44,252 bases of DNA from the IMG/VR virus record IMGVR_UViG_3300044684_000273, positions 1 through 44,252 of that record. The stretch is one strand, 5' to 3'. Origin of the DNA: a virus. Below the pieces are notes generated by a model that saw only the letters and a list, made by a program, of their open reading frames with translations, made no database searches and was not told the origin of the DNA. This document shows positions 7,322 through 14,937 of the stretch, piece after piece (the first letter of the stretch is position 1; each line of letters opens with the position of its first letter). The position numbers were made by a program, and so were the translations under genes.

Positions 7322-7491
7322 AGCCGGCCGCCAGATGGGCTCTCGTCCTCGTGTTGCTCCTTATCGCGGCCGCGCTTCGCAGCGCCGCAGACGCGACAAG
7401 CGGGGCGGGTCATTTTGTCTTGTTGTGTCTTGAGTCGATGGCCGATATGCTGGCCGGCGCTCTGATCCTGAGTGCGGGCGGAGGGCGCTAG
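7318..7491 (+). CDS. Small hydrophobic membrane protein
   Basis: A 57-residue product from GTG 7318, overlapping the previous stop. Residues about 6-20 (RWALVLVLLLIAAAL) form a transmembrane helix and residues 32-53 (FVLLCLESMADMLAGALILS) a second hydrophobic stretch, giving a two-pass hairpin of holin-like size. A holin between terminase and portal would be unusual, so membrane function is all that can be said. The portal start follows 2 bases after the stop. Confidence 0.5.
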   Translation: MKPAARWALVLVLLLIAAALRSAADATSGAGHFVLLCLESMADMLAGALILSAGGGR

Positions 7492-7493
7492 GC

Positions 7494-9044
7494 ATGCCAC
7501 GCCAGCAGGCCAAGACCCCGCTCGGCTCGCGGCTGACCACCGCCCAGCGCAGCCTGCTGGCGCCGCAGGACCGCGTAGAACTCGCGCAGGCGCCGCGCCG
7601 GTCTGGCGTGCTCGGGCGCGCCATCGACTGGCTCGTGGGGCCGCCGCAGCAGGCGGTCAATATCATCGTCAACGACCCCGGCGAAGAGATTCAGCCCGAC
7701 GACTTCCGCGTGCAGAAGGAGCAGTACGCCGCGGTGCCGTTCTCGGGCTGGAACGGCGAGATGGTGCAGAACGCCATTGACGACGCCGACCAGGGCATCT
7801 TCGGCACCATGGAGCTGCTCTACCACGCGATGATGAAAGAGCCGCGCATCGGCGACGCGCTCGACCGCCGTGCAGCGCAGCTCCTGCGCCTGCGCCGCAC
7901 CATGGCGATGGACAACGACGCGCCACCCGAGCTGATCCGGCTCGCCAGCGGGCTCGAAAAGGACTTCCGCTACGTGCTACCCGACGGCGAGCTGCGGCAG
8001 TTCGTCAAGCGGTTCATCTTCTTCGGGTTCAGCCTCGGGCCGCTCGACTGGACGTTCAGAAGCAACCAACAGATGCCGCGGGCGAAGTGCTGGACGCACA
8101 GCTACATCCAATGGGACTGGCCCAAGCGCATGTACTTCGGCCAGGAGGAGAAGAAGCAGGTCTGGATTCCCCCCGAGGGCGACGGCAAGAGCTGGATCGT
8201 GTTCACCCTCGGCGGGGAGCGTCCCTGGCTGGAGGGCGCCGGCCGCGCGCTCGCCAACACCTGGTTCAACATCATCCAGACCTGGGATAGGTGGCTCGAG
8301 CTCAACGACGAGTTTGCCGAGCCGCTCAAGGGTCTGAAGACGCCCGGCCTGCGCCGCGAGTCGCCCGAGGTCCAAAAGATGTGGGCCGTCGTCAGCATGC
8401 TGCGCGGCGGCGACACGGTGCTGCTGCCCGAGGGCTATGACCTCAAGTACTTCCAGGCGGCGGCGCAGGGCTACGAGACGTTCAAGAGCGCCCTGCTCGA
8501 CGTCTGGTACGCCAACGTCGCGATCCGCCTGCTCGGCCACAACCTGGCGCAGTACGCGCGCGCTGGCAGCGGCGCTCGCACCGGCATCCAGGCAGGCAGC
8601 GACATCGCGCACGAGTACACAGAGGGCGACGCCAGGATCGCGCAGGATGCCTGGGCGCCCGTGGGCCGCGTCTGGGTGCGCGCGCAGACCGGCTACAACG
8701 ACGACCAAGAATACATCGGTGCGGGCTATGACCAGCCGCTCGAGCACTACGCGCCGCGCCTTGAGATCGACACCAAGCCGCCCGAGGACCAGAAGCAGAA
8801 GTCCGAGACGCAGCGGGCGAGCGCGCAGGCAATGGCAGTGTTTGCCAAGGCAGTCGGGCCGGACGTCATGTCGAAGCTGCCGATCGACTACAAGGCGAGC
8901 GCAGAGGCAGCGGGCTGGCGGATGCGCGAGGATGCCGCCCAGGCCGAGGTCACCGCAGAGGATGTGACGGCGCCGGCGAAGCGCAGGGAGCAGCGACAGG
9001 CGCAGCAGAAGCAGCAGGGGGCAGAGCAGCGGACGGCCACGTAG
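7494..9044 (+). CDS. Portal protein (DUF935/Mu gp29-like)
   Basis: A 516-residue protein forming the ring at the capsid vertex through which DNA passes. Features typical of the DUF935 portal family include the N-terminal linker after DWLVGPP, the early helix MMKEPRIGDALDRRAAQLLR, the aromatic wing segment SYIQWDWPKRMYFG, and the central GRALANTWFNIIQTWDRWLE. The C-terminal 120 residues are acidic and disordered, ending in glutamine-rich repeats (QRQAQQKQQGAEQ). It directly follows terminase genes, and a Mu-like protease and capsid follow, interrupted only by the minus-strand cluster. The last 95 bases overlap the antisense gene ending at 8950. Confidence 0.85.
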   Translation: MPRQQAKTPLGSRLTTAQRSLLAPQDRVELAQAPRRSGVLGRAIDWLVGPPQQAVNIIVNDPGEEIQPDDFRVQKEQYAAVPFSGWNGEMVQNAIDDADQGIFGTMELLYHAMMKEPRIGDALDRRAAQLLRLRRTMAMDNDAPPELIRLASGLEKDFRYVLPDGELRQFVKRFIFFGFSLGPLDWTFRSNQQMPRAKCWTHSYIQWDWPKRMYFGQEEKKQVWIPPEGDGKSWIVFTLGGERPWLEGAGRALANTWFNIIQTWDRWLELNDEFAEPLKGLKTPGLRRESPEVQKMWAVVSMLRGGDTVLLPEGYDLKYFQAAAQGYETFKSALLDVWYANVAIRLLGHNLAQYARAGSGARTGIQAGSDIAHEYTEGDARIAQDAWAPVGRVWVRAQTGYNDDQEYIGAGYDQPLEHYAPRLEIDTKPPEDQKQKSETQRASAQAMAVFAKAVGPDVMSKLPIDYKASAEAAGWRMREDAAQAEVTAEDVTAPAKRREQRQAQQKQQGAEQRTAT

Positions 9045-9222
9045 GGGTGTCTGTAAAAAGGCGGGTTCCTATCTTGACCTTTAGGCGCCGCGCCAAGGCG
9101 TCAAGCCTGGCTGCTTCTGTTTTCATTTTCAATGCCCGCTTTTCAAGCATGCCAGCTTTGCAGCGCAGGTCCTGAGCCTGTTTAGTGTATTGCTCCAGTT
9201 TGTGCTTGGTTTCATCGGTCAT
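8950..9222 (-). CDS. Small coiled-coil protein, antisense to the portal end
   Basis: A 90-residue product; ATG at 9222 overlaps the stop of the preceding minus gene (ATGA). Residues 1-52 (MTDETKHKLEQYTKQAQDLR onward) form a charged amphipathic helix likely to be coiled coil. The last 30 residues (PTWPSAALPPAASAAPVAAP) are antisense to the portal coding sequence and probably reflect read-through of the original end rather than a folded domain. It is the last gene of a five-gene leftward operon. Function unknown. Confidence 0.5.
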   Translation of the reverse strand: MTDETKHKLEQYTKQAQDLRCKAGMLEKRALKMKTEAARLDALARRLKVKIGTRLFTDTPTWPSAALPPAASAAPVAAPCASPAPSHPLR

Positions 9223-9815
9223 GTTGGCTCCTTGGCGCCCCCGATGCGCTTGACGTCGTCCATGGTGTGGGCGAGCTGGACCGGGGCGCACGCGGCGCGG
9301 AGCCAATCCAGAAAGCGCAGGAAGAGATACATTCCAGCGCCCGCCGGCGTTAGCTGGACAACCGCGCGCTGGCCTGTCTGCCAAATGCCAAGCTTGCGCC
9401 AGCTCCGTGCGTACTCTTCAGCCGTCTGCACCCGCTGAGCTTGTTCGTCGGCCCTTTTGAATTCTTGGAATCCCGCCCCAAATGACATTGGGTCGGGCGC
9501 CGGCGGATCAAACTCCACCTTGATGTGGTGCGTCGCGCCGGCGTCCCTCTGCGCTTGCTTCCATCGCTCCAGGGCCGGGCATCCACCGAAGTGGTTGTCC
9601 GTCTCGTGCCCGGCGAAGATCTGCGTCATTGGCGAGTAGCCGCAGTCTGGGCACCGGTTCGGATTCGCCGCCACCCACTCGACGGCCAGGCGCAGTGGGC
9701 AATCGTCTGTGCACCGCGAATGGCGCTTGCAGACGAGGCAGATGGAACGGCCGCCGTCATCCGCGAACAGCCCCGGCTGCGCCACCAGCGCCCGCACGAT
9801 GTCTTCGGCGGTCAT
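9219..9815 (-). CDS. Zinc-binding hypothetical protein
   Basis: A 198-residue protein. ATG 9815 is preferred over a longer frame because it overlaps the upstream stop at 9812-9814. The N-terminal half carries CLVCKRHSRCTDDC and CPDCGYS with GHETDNHFGGC, enough for two zinc sites. The C-terminal half is helical and aromatic (MYLFLRFLDWLRAACAP). No catalytic motif is seen. Together with the cysteine-rich genes above it, it suggests the operon encodes nucleic-acid or protein-binding accessories rather than structural proteins. Confidence 0.6.
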   Translation of the reverse strand: MTAEDIVRALVAQPGLFADDGGRSICLVCKRHSRCTDDCPLRLAVEWVAANPNRCPDCGYSPMTQIFAGHETDNHFGGCPALERWKQAQRDAGATHHIKVEFDPPAPDPMSFGAGFQEFKRADEQAQRVQTAEEYARSWRKLGIWQTGQRAVVQLTPAGAGMYLFLRFLDWLRAACAPVQLAHTMDDVKRIGGAKEPT

Positions 9816-10120
9816 GGGCTGAGCTCCACGCCGGCGGCGGCCCAACACAGAGGACACGGCATCGTCTCGGGGTCCTCGTCGGCATGCAGGATCGCCACGT
9901 AGCGCGGATGCACCGGGCAGATACAGCGTACTACTCTGAAGTCAACGACGCGGGCGCGCATCGGCGCAGTCAGGCGGTCTGCAAAGTCCTGCCAGGCGTC
10001 CAGGGCGCCCTCATTGAAGTATACCCGCATGCTGGACGTCGATGGATCGGCCTCGAAGACTTTGCGCGCTTCCAGGCGGGTTTTGTGGCGTTGCTCAACG
10101 GTCAGATCCAGGTGGCTCAT
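9812..10120 (-). CDS. Small zinc-ribbon-like protein
   Basis: A 102-residue product; ATG 10120 overlaps the upstream stop at 10117-10119, better than an in-frame ATG three codons earlier. The N-terminus is a charged helix (LTVEQRHKTRLEARKVFEAD); the C-terminus has CICPVH and CPLCW motifs that pair as a CxCxxH / CxxC zinc site. It could be a DNA- or RNA-binding adaptor. No family is recognised. Confidence 0.55.
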   Translation of the reverse strand: MSHLDLTVEQRHKTRLEARKVFEADPSTSSMRVYFNEGALDAWQDFADRLTAPMRARVVDFRVVRCICPVHPRYVAILHADEDPETMPCPLCWAAAGVELSP

Positions 10121-10494
10121 CGTCTCCACTCCCTGTGCATGCGGCGCTGCGCGCGCTTGCCGTCGCGGCGCCCGCGGTCAACGGTCTGCCGGGTGCGACC
10201 GCGGCAGGTGAGCACCGGCGAGGTGTAGGCGTAGGTGTCGCCGTTGCGGGCGGTGAAGTGCAAGTGCTCGATTTGGCGGCCGATGTCCGGCAGCTCGAGA
10301 CCGGCCAGCGGGTAGCGCGCCAGCTGTGACCGGTCGATCTCCGCCAGTGCCGCCCGTGCCTCATTGGTCAGCGCGGCGTAGAGCCCATTGGCGCGCAGCT
10401 CGCAGGGGATCAAGAATGTGCGGTCGCCGATGCGCAGGGGTAGCGCAACGGGCTGAGGCTCTCCGACGATGCACATCTCGGCCGGCGGGCTCAT
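10117..10494 (-). CDS. Hypothetical protein of the leftward operon
   Basis: A 125-residue protein from ATG 10494, overlapping the upstream stop. The N-terminal 90 residues alternate strands and helices (PLRIGDRTFLIPCELRANGL, LTNEARAALAEIDRSQLARY), consistent with a small globular domain. The C-terminal 30 residues are arginine-rich (RGRTRQTVDRGRRDGKRAQR), which could contact nucleic acid. Function unknown; genes before and after overlap by four bases. Confidence 0.55.
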   Translation of the reverse strand: MSPPAEMCIVGEPQPVALPLRIGDRTFLIPCELRANGLYAALTNEARAALAEIDRSQLARYPLAGLELPDIGRQIEHLHFTARNGDTYAYTSPVLTCRGRTRQTVDRGRRDGKRAQRRMHREWRR

Positions 10495-10868
10495 TGCCCC
10501 CCCGCTGACCGCGCCGCCCGCTCGCGGATGCTGCGCACCGTGTCGCGCCGGCAGGGCACATCCCGCGCGATGCGGGCGTTGGTCCAGTCGGGGTGGTCGG
10601 CAATCAGTTTGGTGATGCGCTCGCGCTTCTCGGTGTCCGGCCGGCGCCCGCCCTGTGCTCGCAGGTTCAGCCGGTGCGGGTAGGTCACGCCCTGCCGCGC
10701 GCAGAACGCCGCGCAGCCCTGATCCACGATATCGCGGTCCTTGGCCTCCACGCGCTCGCGCGCGAAAAAGACCTTTTTCGCCTGCTCGACGGCCGCCTGC
10801 TGCTCTGGGTAAAGCTCACCAACCATCCGGTGCAATTTCGTCGGGGGGGTCTTGGCATTAAGTGTCAT
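10491..10868 (-). CDS. HTH DNA-binding protein, likely operon autoregulator
   Basis: A 125-residue protein from ATG 10868. The C-terminal 50 residues look like a helix-turn-helix (ERITKLIADHPDWTNARIAR, then a recognition helix CRRDTVRSIRERA), similar to homeodomain-like or Sigma-70 region 4-like HTHs. The N-terminus is helical (YPEQQAAVEQAKKVFFARER). It is the first gene of the leftward operon, and its start codon lies inside a perfect inverted repeat AGTGTC/GACACT (10861-10877). Autoregulation through that site is therefore inferred. Confidence 0.6.
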   Translation of the reverse strand: MTLNAKTPPTKLHRMVGELYPEQQAAVEQAKKVFFARERVEAKDRDIVDQGCAAFCARQGVTYPHRLNLRAQGGRRPDTEKRERITKLIADHPDWTNARIARDVPCRRDTVRSIRERAARSAGGQ

Positions 10869-10931
10869 GCCGACACTTTGTACAGAAGTTTCCGGTCATT
10901 GCAAGTGTCTGGTTAGTGTCAATGCGACACG
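10861..10931. promoter_or_regulatory. Divergent operator/promoter region
   Basis: The space between the leftward operon (start 10868) and the protease gene (start 10947) holds AGTGTCATGCCGACACT at 10861-10877, a perfect 6-bp inverted repeat with 5-base spacer. A second copy, AGTGTC-AATGC-GACAC, lies at 10915-10930, 54 bases away, and a half site at 10904-10908. A leftward promoter reading TTGCAA-16-TACAAA fits between 10877 and 10904, with the first operator just past its -10. TTTCCGGTCATTGCA at 10889-10903 is shared with the region before the terminase. This layout suggests one repressor and one activator acting on both directions. Confidence 0.55.
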
Positions 10932-10946
10932 ATTGACTCAGGGGGC

Positions 10947-12581
10947 ATGGCGAACGTGCCCCACCACCGCTATCCGCTCGACGACTCCCCGGAATGGGAC
11001 GTCGACGCCGCGGAAGCGCGGTGGCGCAAGCACTTCAGCTCTGATGGCAGCGGCGACAAAGACACGATCAACTGGCGCGAGTATGCCAAGGGCTTCCTCA
11101 CCGTCACCGGCGACGGCAAGCACTTCGGCGACTACCACTACCTGCACCACGACATCAAGGATGGGCAGCCGGTCACGGTCTGGGGCGGCGTGAAGGCCGC
11201 GGCCGGGCGCGCAGACCAGAACCTGTCGGGGCCCGAGCTGCACAGCGCGCAGCACCACCTCGGCGAGCACTTCCACGAGTTCGGCAAGACGCCACCATGG
11301 GAGCACAAGCCCGAGCAGGCGCACCTTGACGACGCCGGCGAGGTCTCGCTGCTCGATGACGCCCAGGGCGCGGTGTCGATTCCGCTGCCCAGGATCGGCG
11401 CGCCGCCGCCCAAGCGCATCCGCTTGTTCAAGTGGGGCTGGAACGACACCACCAAGGGCCGGCTCAAGCTCGACCAGCAGGGAGCTGACGCGCTCATGGC
11501 GGCGTTCCGCAAGCGCGGCGTGTCGCAGACCTTCGATCTCTGGCACAGCACTTTCGACCCAAACCTGCGCCCCGAGGACAAGAAGACCTACGGCAACTAC
11601 TTGCTGTCGGTCGAGGGCTCGGAGGCATCCGGCGAGGGCGGCGTGTTCGCCACTGAGTGCCAGTTCTCGCCCGACATCGCCAAGGAAATCAGCGACGGCA
11701 AGTGGCCCTACGTATCGCCCGTGCCGCTGCACACCAAAGACGGCCGCATCGTCGACATCAAGAACACGGCTCTCGTCGGCCTCCCCGCAACGCACAACGC
11801 GCAGCCGCTGCTCATGTCGCTGCTGTCCGCGCTTCCTCTTCCTCCCAAGAAGGAACCCACCAAGATGTCAAAGCACCTCAAGAAGGTGCTGTCCACCGGG
11901 CAGCACTACATGGCGGCGCTCAAGGAGCTGGCCGATCACGGCGAGCCCGAGCACCGCGAGCTTGCCAACGACGGCCTGGCGAAGATGGGCCAGTACATGC
12001 AGAAGTGCGCCGAGGCCGCGGGCGAGCACCACGCGGGCTACATCAAGGAGCTCGCCGAGGAAGAGGAGCTGGCCGGGCGCAAGCTCTCGCTCCTGTCCTC
12101 GCTCGAGACGGAGTTTGGCACCACCGACCCCGACGTCATCGAAGGAAAGGTGTTCGCGCTCCAGACCCGCCACTCGACCGCCGCCAAGAAGGAACAGGCC
12201 GCAGTCCTGAAGCTGCTCGATGGCCGCAAGGACGACGTGCCGGCCCTCATGCGCGAGAAGATGCTGAAGCGGCCGCTCTCGGTCGTGACCGCGTACCTGT
12301 CCGAGCTCGATGCGGACGGCGCCAGCACGGGCGCCTCCGACCTGCCGCGCGGCCAGCGCAGCGAGAAGCAGCCGCCGGCGCCGACCACCGCCAACACCCA
12401 GCAGCTGGCCGGCAACGAGCAGCCCAAGGCGCTGAAACTGTCCGACCTCGACGACAACCAGAAGGGCGCGCTGTCCGCCATCCAGGATCTGAAGCGGCGC
12501 CAGCTCGGCGACAAGTACGACGAGCAGGCAGTGACCACGACCTTCCTGTCCGAGCTCAACGCCAGCCTGGGGAGCAAGTAG
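10947..12581 (+). CDS. Mu gpI-like prohead protease with scaffold domain
   Basis: A 544-residue fusion. Residues 1-115 form an extra N-terminal domain rich in histidine and aspartate (YHYLHHDIKDGQPVTVWGG). Residues about 150-290 match the Mu-like I protease: IRLFKWGWNDT, FDLWHSTFDPNLRPED, YLLSVEGS, KWPYVSPVPLHT and the terminal NTALVGLPATHN. Residues 307-544 are a charged helical scaffold ending in a capsid-binding tail (TTTFLSELNASL). In Mu, I cleaves scaffold while the coterminal Z is the scaffold itself; the internal ATG at 11865 mirrors this. Start ATG 10947 has AGGGGG upstream. Confidence 0.8.
   Translation: MANVPHHRYPLDDSPEWDVDAAEARWRKHFSSDGSGDKDTINWREYAKGFLTVTGDGKHFGDYHYLHHDIKDGQPVTVWGGVKAAAGRADQNLSGPELHSAQHHLGEHFHEFGKTPPWEHKPEQAHLDDAGEVSLLDDAQGAVSIPLPRIGAPPPKRIRLFKWGWNDTTKGRLKLDQQGADALMAAFRKRGVSQTFDLWHSTFDPNLRPEDKKTYGNYLLSVEGSEASGEGGVFATECQFSPDIAKEISDGKWPYVSPVPLHTKDGRIVDIKNTALVGLPATHNAQPLLMSLLSALPLPPKKEPTKMSKHLKKVLSTGQHYMAALKELADHGEPEHRELANDGLAKMGQYMQKCAEAAGEHHAGYIKELAEEEELAGRKLSLLSSLETEFGTTDPDVIEGKVFALQTRHSTAAKKEQAAVLKLLDGRKDDVPALMREKMLKRPLSVVTAYLSELDADGASTGASDLPRGQRSEKQPPAPTTANTQQLAGNEQPKALKLSDLDDNQKGALSAIQDLKRRQLGDKYDEQAVTTTFLSELNASLGSK
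11865..12581 (+). CDS. Internal in-frame start: candidate scaffold protein (Mu Z-like)
   Basis: ATG 11865 is codon 307 of the protease gene, in frame, and is preceded by AAGAAGGAA at 11848-11856 at a workable distance for initiation. Translation from here gives a 238-residue, highly helical, lysine/glutamate-rich protein beginning MSKHLKKVLSTGQH, the expected form of a capsid scaffold. Known Mu-type and lambda-type protease genes make scaffold from a nested start; the sequence here only shows that the start is possible. Confidence 0.45.
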   Translation: MSKHLKKVLSTGQHYMAALKELADHGEPEHRELANDGLAKMGQYMQKCAEAAGEHHAGYIKELAEEEELAGRKLSLLSSLETEFGTTDPDVIEGKVFALQTRHSTAAKKEQAAVLKLLDGRKDDVPALMREKMLKRPLSVVTAYLSELDADGASTGASDLPRGQRSEKQPPAPTTANTQQLAGNEQPKALKLSDLDDNQKGALSAIQDLKRRQLGDKYDEQAVTTTFLSELNASLGSK

Positions 12582-12583
12582 CC

Positions 12584-13012
12584 ATGACCGCGATGAATCA
12601 GGAGCAGGCGCGTCGCTACAGCGAGGTCGACCCGCACAACCCGATCCTATTCGGCCTCCAGAAGGGCGGCACGACCATCTACAAGAACGCCGTCGCGGTG
12701 AAGCTGAACGGCAAGGCGCAGCCGGCCGTGGCCAACACCGCCGGCCAGACGCTGCTCGGCTTCTCGGAGCTCACCTACGTCGCCGGCACATCCGATACGA
12801 CCTGGAGCCAGCCGCAGATGGTGTTTCAGCAGCGCGTGGGCGCGCTGGCGAACGACGCCAACGATCCCGTGGTCGCTGCGGACGTCGGCTCGGACGTCTA
12901 CCTGAGCGACGACAACACCGTGCACCACACCAACGCCGGAAACGACGTCGCCGTGCGCTGCAAGTGGATCGAGCCCGACGGCACGATCATGTGCGAAGTC
13001 AAGAACCCGTAA
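12584..13012 (+). CDS. Capsid decoration/cement protein (DUF2190-like)
   Basis: A 142-residue beta-rich protein between the scaffold and the major capsid gene, the usual place for a decoration protein. It contains GGTTIYKNAVAVKLNGKAQP, LLGFSELTYVAG and DVYLSDDNTVHH, a pattern like that of DUF2190 capsid cement proteins, which bind the shell at its threefold or quasi-threefold points. Start ATG 12584 follows the protease stop by 2 bases with GGGGAGC upstream; the second Met is four codons in. The family assignment is by pattern only. Confidence 0.6.
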   Translation: MTAMNQEQARRYSEVDPHNPILFGLQKGGTTIYKNAVAVKLNGKAQPAVANTAGQTLLGFSELTYVAGTSDTTWSQPQMVFQQRVGALANDANDPVVAADVGSDVYLSDDNTVHHTNAGNDVAVRCKWIEPDGTIMCEVKNP

Positions 13013-13024
13013 GGAGCCGCCACC

Positions 13025-14122
13025 ATGACTACTCCTGCCGGCCCTGGCGTAATCGTACCCAGCGGCCTCGATATCAAGGGGCTCTTTACCGCCTACGACG
13101 CCTCCTTCCGGATGGCAGTCCAGGGCGACAACAGCACCCTCTACCAGAAGCTGGCCTTCATCCCGAGCGCAGCCGACATGCAGGCCGCCGGAGAGCCCCG
13201 CCAGGGCGTGAACTCCGCGGGCCAGGCGTGCCAGTTCCTGCGCTTCCCCTTCCCGATGATCTCCGGCGCGCCGGAAGATTGGGACTGGGGCAAGCCGCGC
13301 GAGGAGACGCAGGCGAAGATCGCCTACGTTGAGCTTGAGCTCAAGCGCAAGGCACCCAAGGACGAGAAGCAGTACTACGACCTGCTGAACGCCCCGATCT
13401 TCGGGATGATCCGCAACAACCTGAACCTCATGCTGGACCGGGCCCCCAAGGTCTGGGACTACATGCTGGCCGACGCGATCATCGCCAATGCCAACGCGTA
13501 CGACGGCATTCCGTTCTTCACGCCGGCGGCGACGCCGCACCCCGCCAACTCCGGCGAGACGGTGTATCTGCCGAGCGGCCAGCCGGCGACGTTCTACAAC
13601 GACATCCAGATCGGCGCGATCAACGCCCCCAACCTGCGGACCGCTGTCAACCTTCTGGAGACCGTCCCGGGCTTCGATGGCCAGCCGCTCGACACCGGCA
13701 CGAATACCCGCATCCTCGCCATCGCGCCAAACAGCGACATCGAGATGCAGCTGCGCGATGTGTTCTTCGGCACGATCCAGGCGCAGAGCCTGAACGCCGC
13801 CAGCGCCGCCACCGGGCCGAACGAAGGCCTGCGCGGCAAGGCCGACGTCATGCTCTGGAAGGACCTGCGGCGCGGCACGCCGGTCGGCATCAAGTCGGGC
13901 CTCACGGCGGACAAGGTCTTCTACCTCATGTCCAAGCCGACCAACATTCAGCAGGCGCTGATCGTGGTGCCGATGCGCCAGCCGACGCCGCACTACGCCG
14001 GCCTTGACCCGACGCATCCTTACCGTGTCGAGCAGGGCGGCATCCGGTACGGCTGGTACGTGTTCGGCGGCGCGCAGCTCGCCCTGCCGCAGCGGATGAT
14101 CCGCGTGCAGATCACGGGCTGA
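13025..14122 (+). CDS. Major capsid protein (Mu gpT-like)
   Basis: A 365-residue shell protein. Features of the gpT family, an HK97-fold capsid, include the N-arm IKGLFTAYDASFRMAVQGDN, the mid-domain AMLADAIIANANAYDGIPFF-type segment with an A-rich helix, and the C-terminal domain reading VEQGGIRYGWYVFGGAQLAL. It follows the decoration gene by 12 bases with an AAGGAG ribosome-binding site, consistent with high expression. Protease cleavage of an N-terminal piece cannot be judged here. Confidence 0.85.
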   Translation: MTTPAGPGVIVPSGLDIKGLFTAYDASFRMAVQGDNSTLYQKLAFIPSAADMQAAGEPRQGVNSAGQACQFLRFPFPMISGAPEDWDWGKPREETQAKIAYVELELKRKAPKDEKQYYDLLNAPIFGMIRNNLNLMLDRAPKVWDYMLADAIIANANAYDGIPFFTPAATPHPANSGETVYLPSGQPATFYNDIQIGAINAPNLRTAVNLLETVPGFDGQPLDTGTNTRILAIAPNSDIEMQLRDVFFGTIQAQSLNAASAATGPNEGLRGKADVMLWKDLRRGTPVGIKSGLTADKVFYLMSKPTNIQQALIVVPMRQPTPHYAGLDPTHPYRVEQGGIRYGWYVFGGAQLALPQRMIRVQITG

Positions 14123-14124
14123 TC

Positions 14125-14484
14125 ATGGGGCTGGATTTCGCGCAGCTTGTCCCGGTGACGACGATTCCGACCCGCGGGTCTGGCCTGGGAGCGATCCCGG
14201 CCAGCCAGCGCCTGGACCTCGCCGCCGGATTCGACAGCATCGACCTGCACGTCACGCTTTCGGCGAACAGTGCCAACTACGGCGTGCTGCGCTACTTCCC
14301 CCAGGACGATGAATGGCGCCTCGAGCGCGGGCTGTCGCTGTTTGACTCGACGGTGCCGCACTCGGCGCTCGACCCCCTTTCGATACCGCGCGACCGCGCG
14401 ATGAGCCTGGCCATCTACCGGGACACGGTCTTCGCAGACCCGGGCCCGACCGAATCGGCCATCCTCTCGGCGACGGTGCGCTGA
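14125..14484 (+). CDS. Hypothetical virion protein after the capsid gene
   Basis: A 119-residue protein from ATG 14125, two bases after the capsid stop. It is beta-rich (GFDSIDLHVTLSANSANYGV, LRYFPQDDEWRLERG) and ends in a short helix-strand unit. No transmembrane or cysteine features. Position in the head-tail connection block suggests a minor capsid or head accessory, but the family is not recognised. Confidence 0.55.
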   Translation: MGLDFAQLVPVTTIPTRGSGLGAIPASQRLDLAAGFDSIDLHVTLSANSANYGVLRYFPQDDEWRLERGLSLFDSTVPHSALDPLSIPRDRAMSLAIYRDTVFADPGPTESAILSATVR

Positions 14485-14491
14485 GGACCAC

Positions 14492-14929
14492 ATGTCTTTC
14501 GTGAACTTCAGCCTTGCAGGTCAGAACACCACCGGGTACGTGCTGGCGCTCACTGGGGCCGGTACCTTCAATGCCGCAGCGAAGACCAAGTGCGGATCGG
14601 TCACGATCTCGGTCAATGGCAGCGGTGGCGACTTCTGGGTATGCCCGATCGGCGTGGCCGATGGCGCGTCACCCCCGGCCGTCATCGCAGCCGACCCGCG
14701 CCCGGCCGCCGGCTCGCAGACCTACCTGCGCCAGATCAAGAGCGGCGAGTCCTTCACGTTCGGCACCCCGAACAGCAAGGGCTACGACCCGGCAGTGCAC
14801 GGCTCGCAGCCGACCACGCTGCCCGACTTCAATGGCAACGGCACCGTCGGCTTCTTCTCGCACGTCATCGTCTGGTGCCAGGCCGCCGGCACCGTCACCA
14901 CCACCCAGCTGCAGATCGAGGGGAGCTAG
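14492..14929 (+). CDS. Hypothetical beta-rich virion protein
   Basis: A 145-residue protein from ATG 14492. The sequence alternates short strands with glycine and serine loops (VLALTGAGTFNAAAKTKCGS, GDFWVCPIGVADGASPP, GFFSHVIVWCQAAGTVTTTQ), suggesting an immunoglobulin-like or jelly-roll fold that decorates the head or neck. It lies between capsid and connector genes. Function is inferred from location only. Confidence 0.5.
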   Translation: MSFVNFSLAGQNTTGYVLALTGAGTFNAAAKTKCGSVTISVNGSGGDFWVCPIGVADGASPPAVIAADPRPAAGSQTYLRQIKSGESFTFGTPNSKGYDPAVHGSQPTTLPDFNGNGTVGFFSHVIVWCQAAGTVTTTQLQIEGS

Positions 14930-14937
14930 GGCGGACC

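Noticed and set aside
12647-14017. 456-residue minus-strand frame opposite the capsid gene
   Set aside because: Antisense to a well-supported major capsid gene; no motif or ribosome-binding site.
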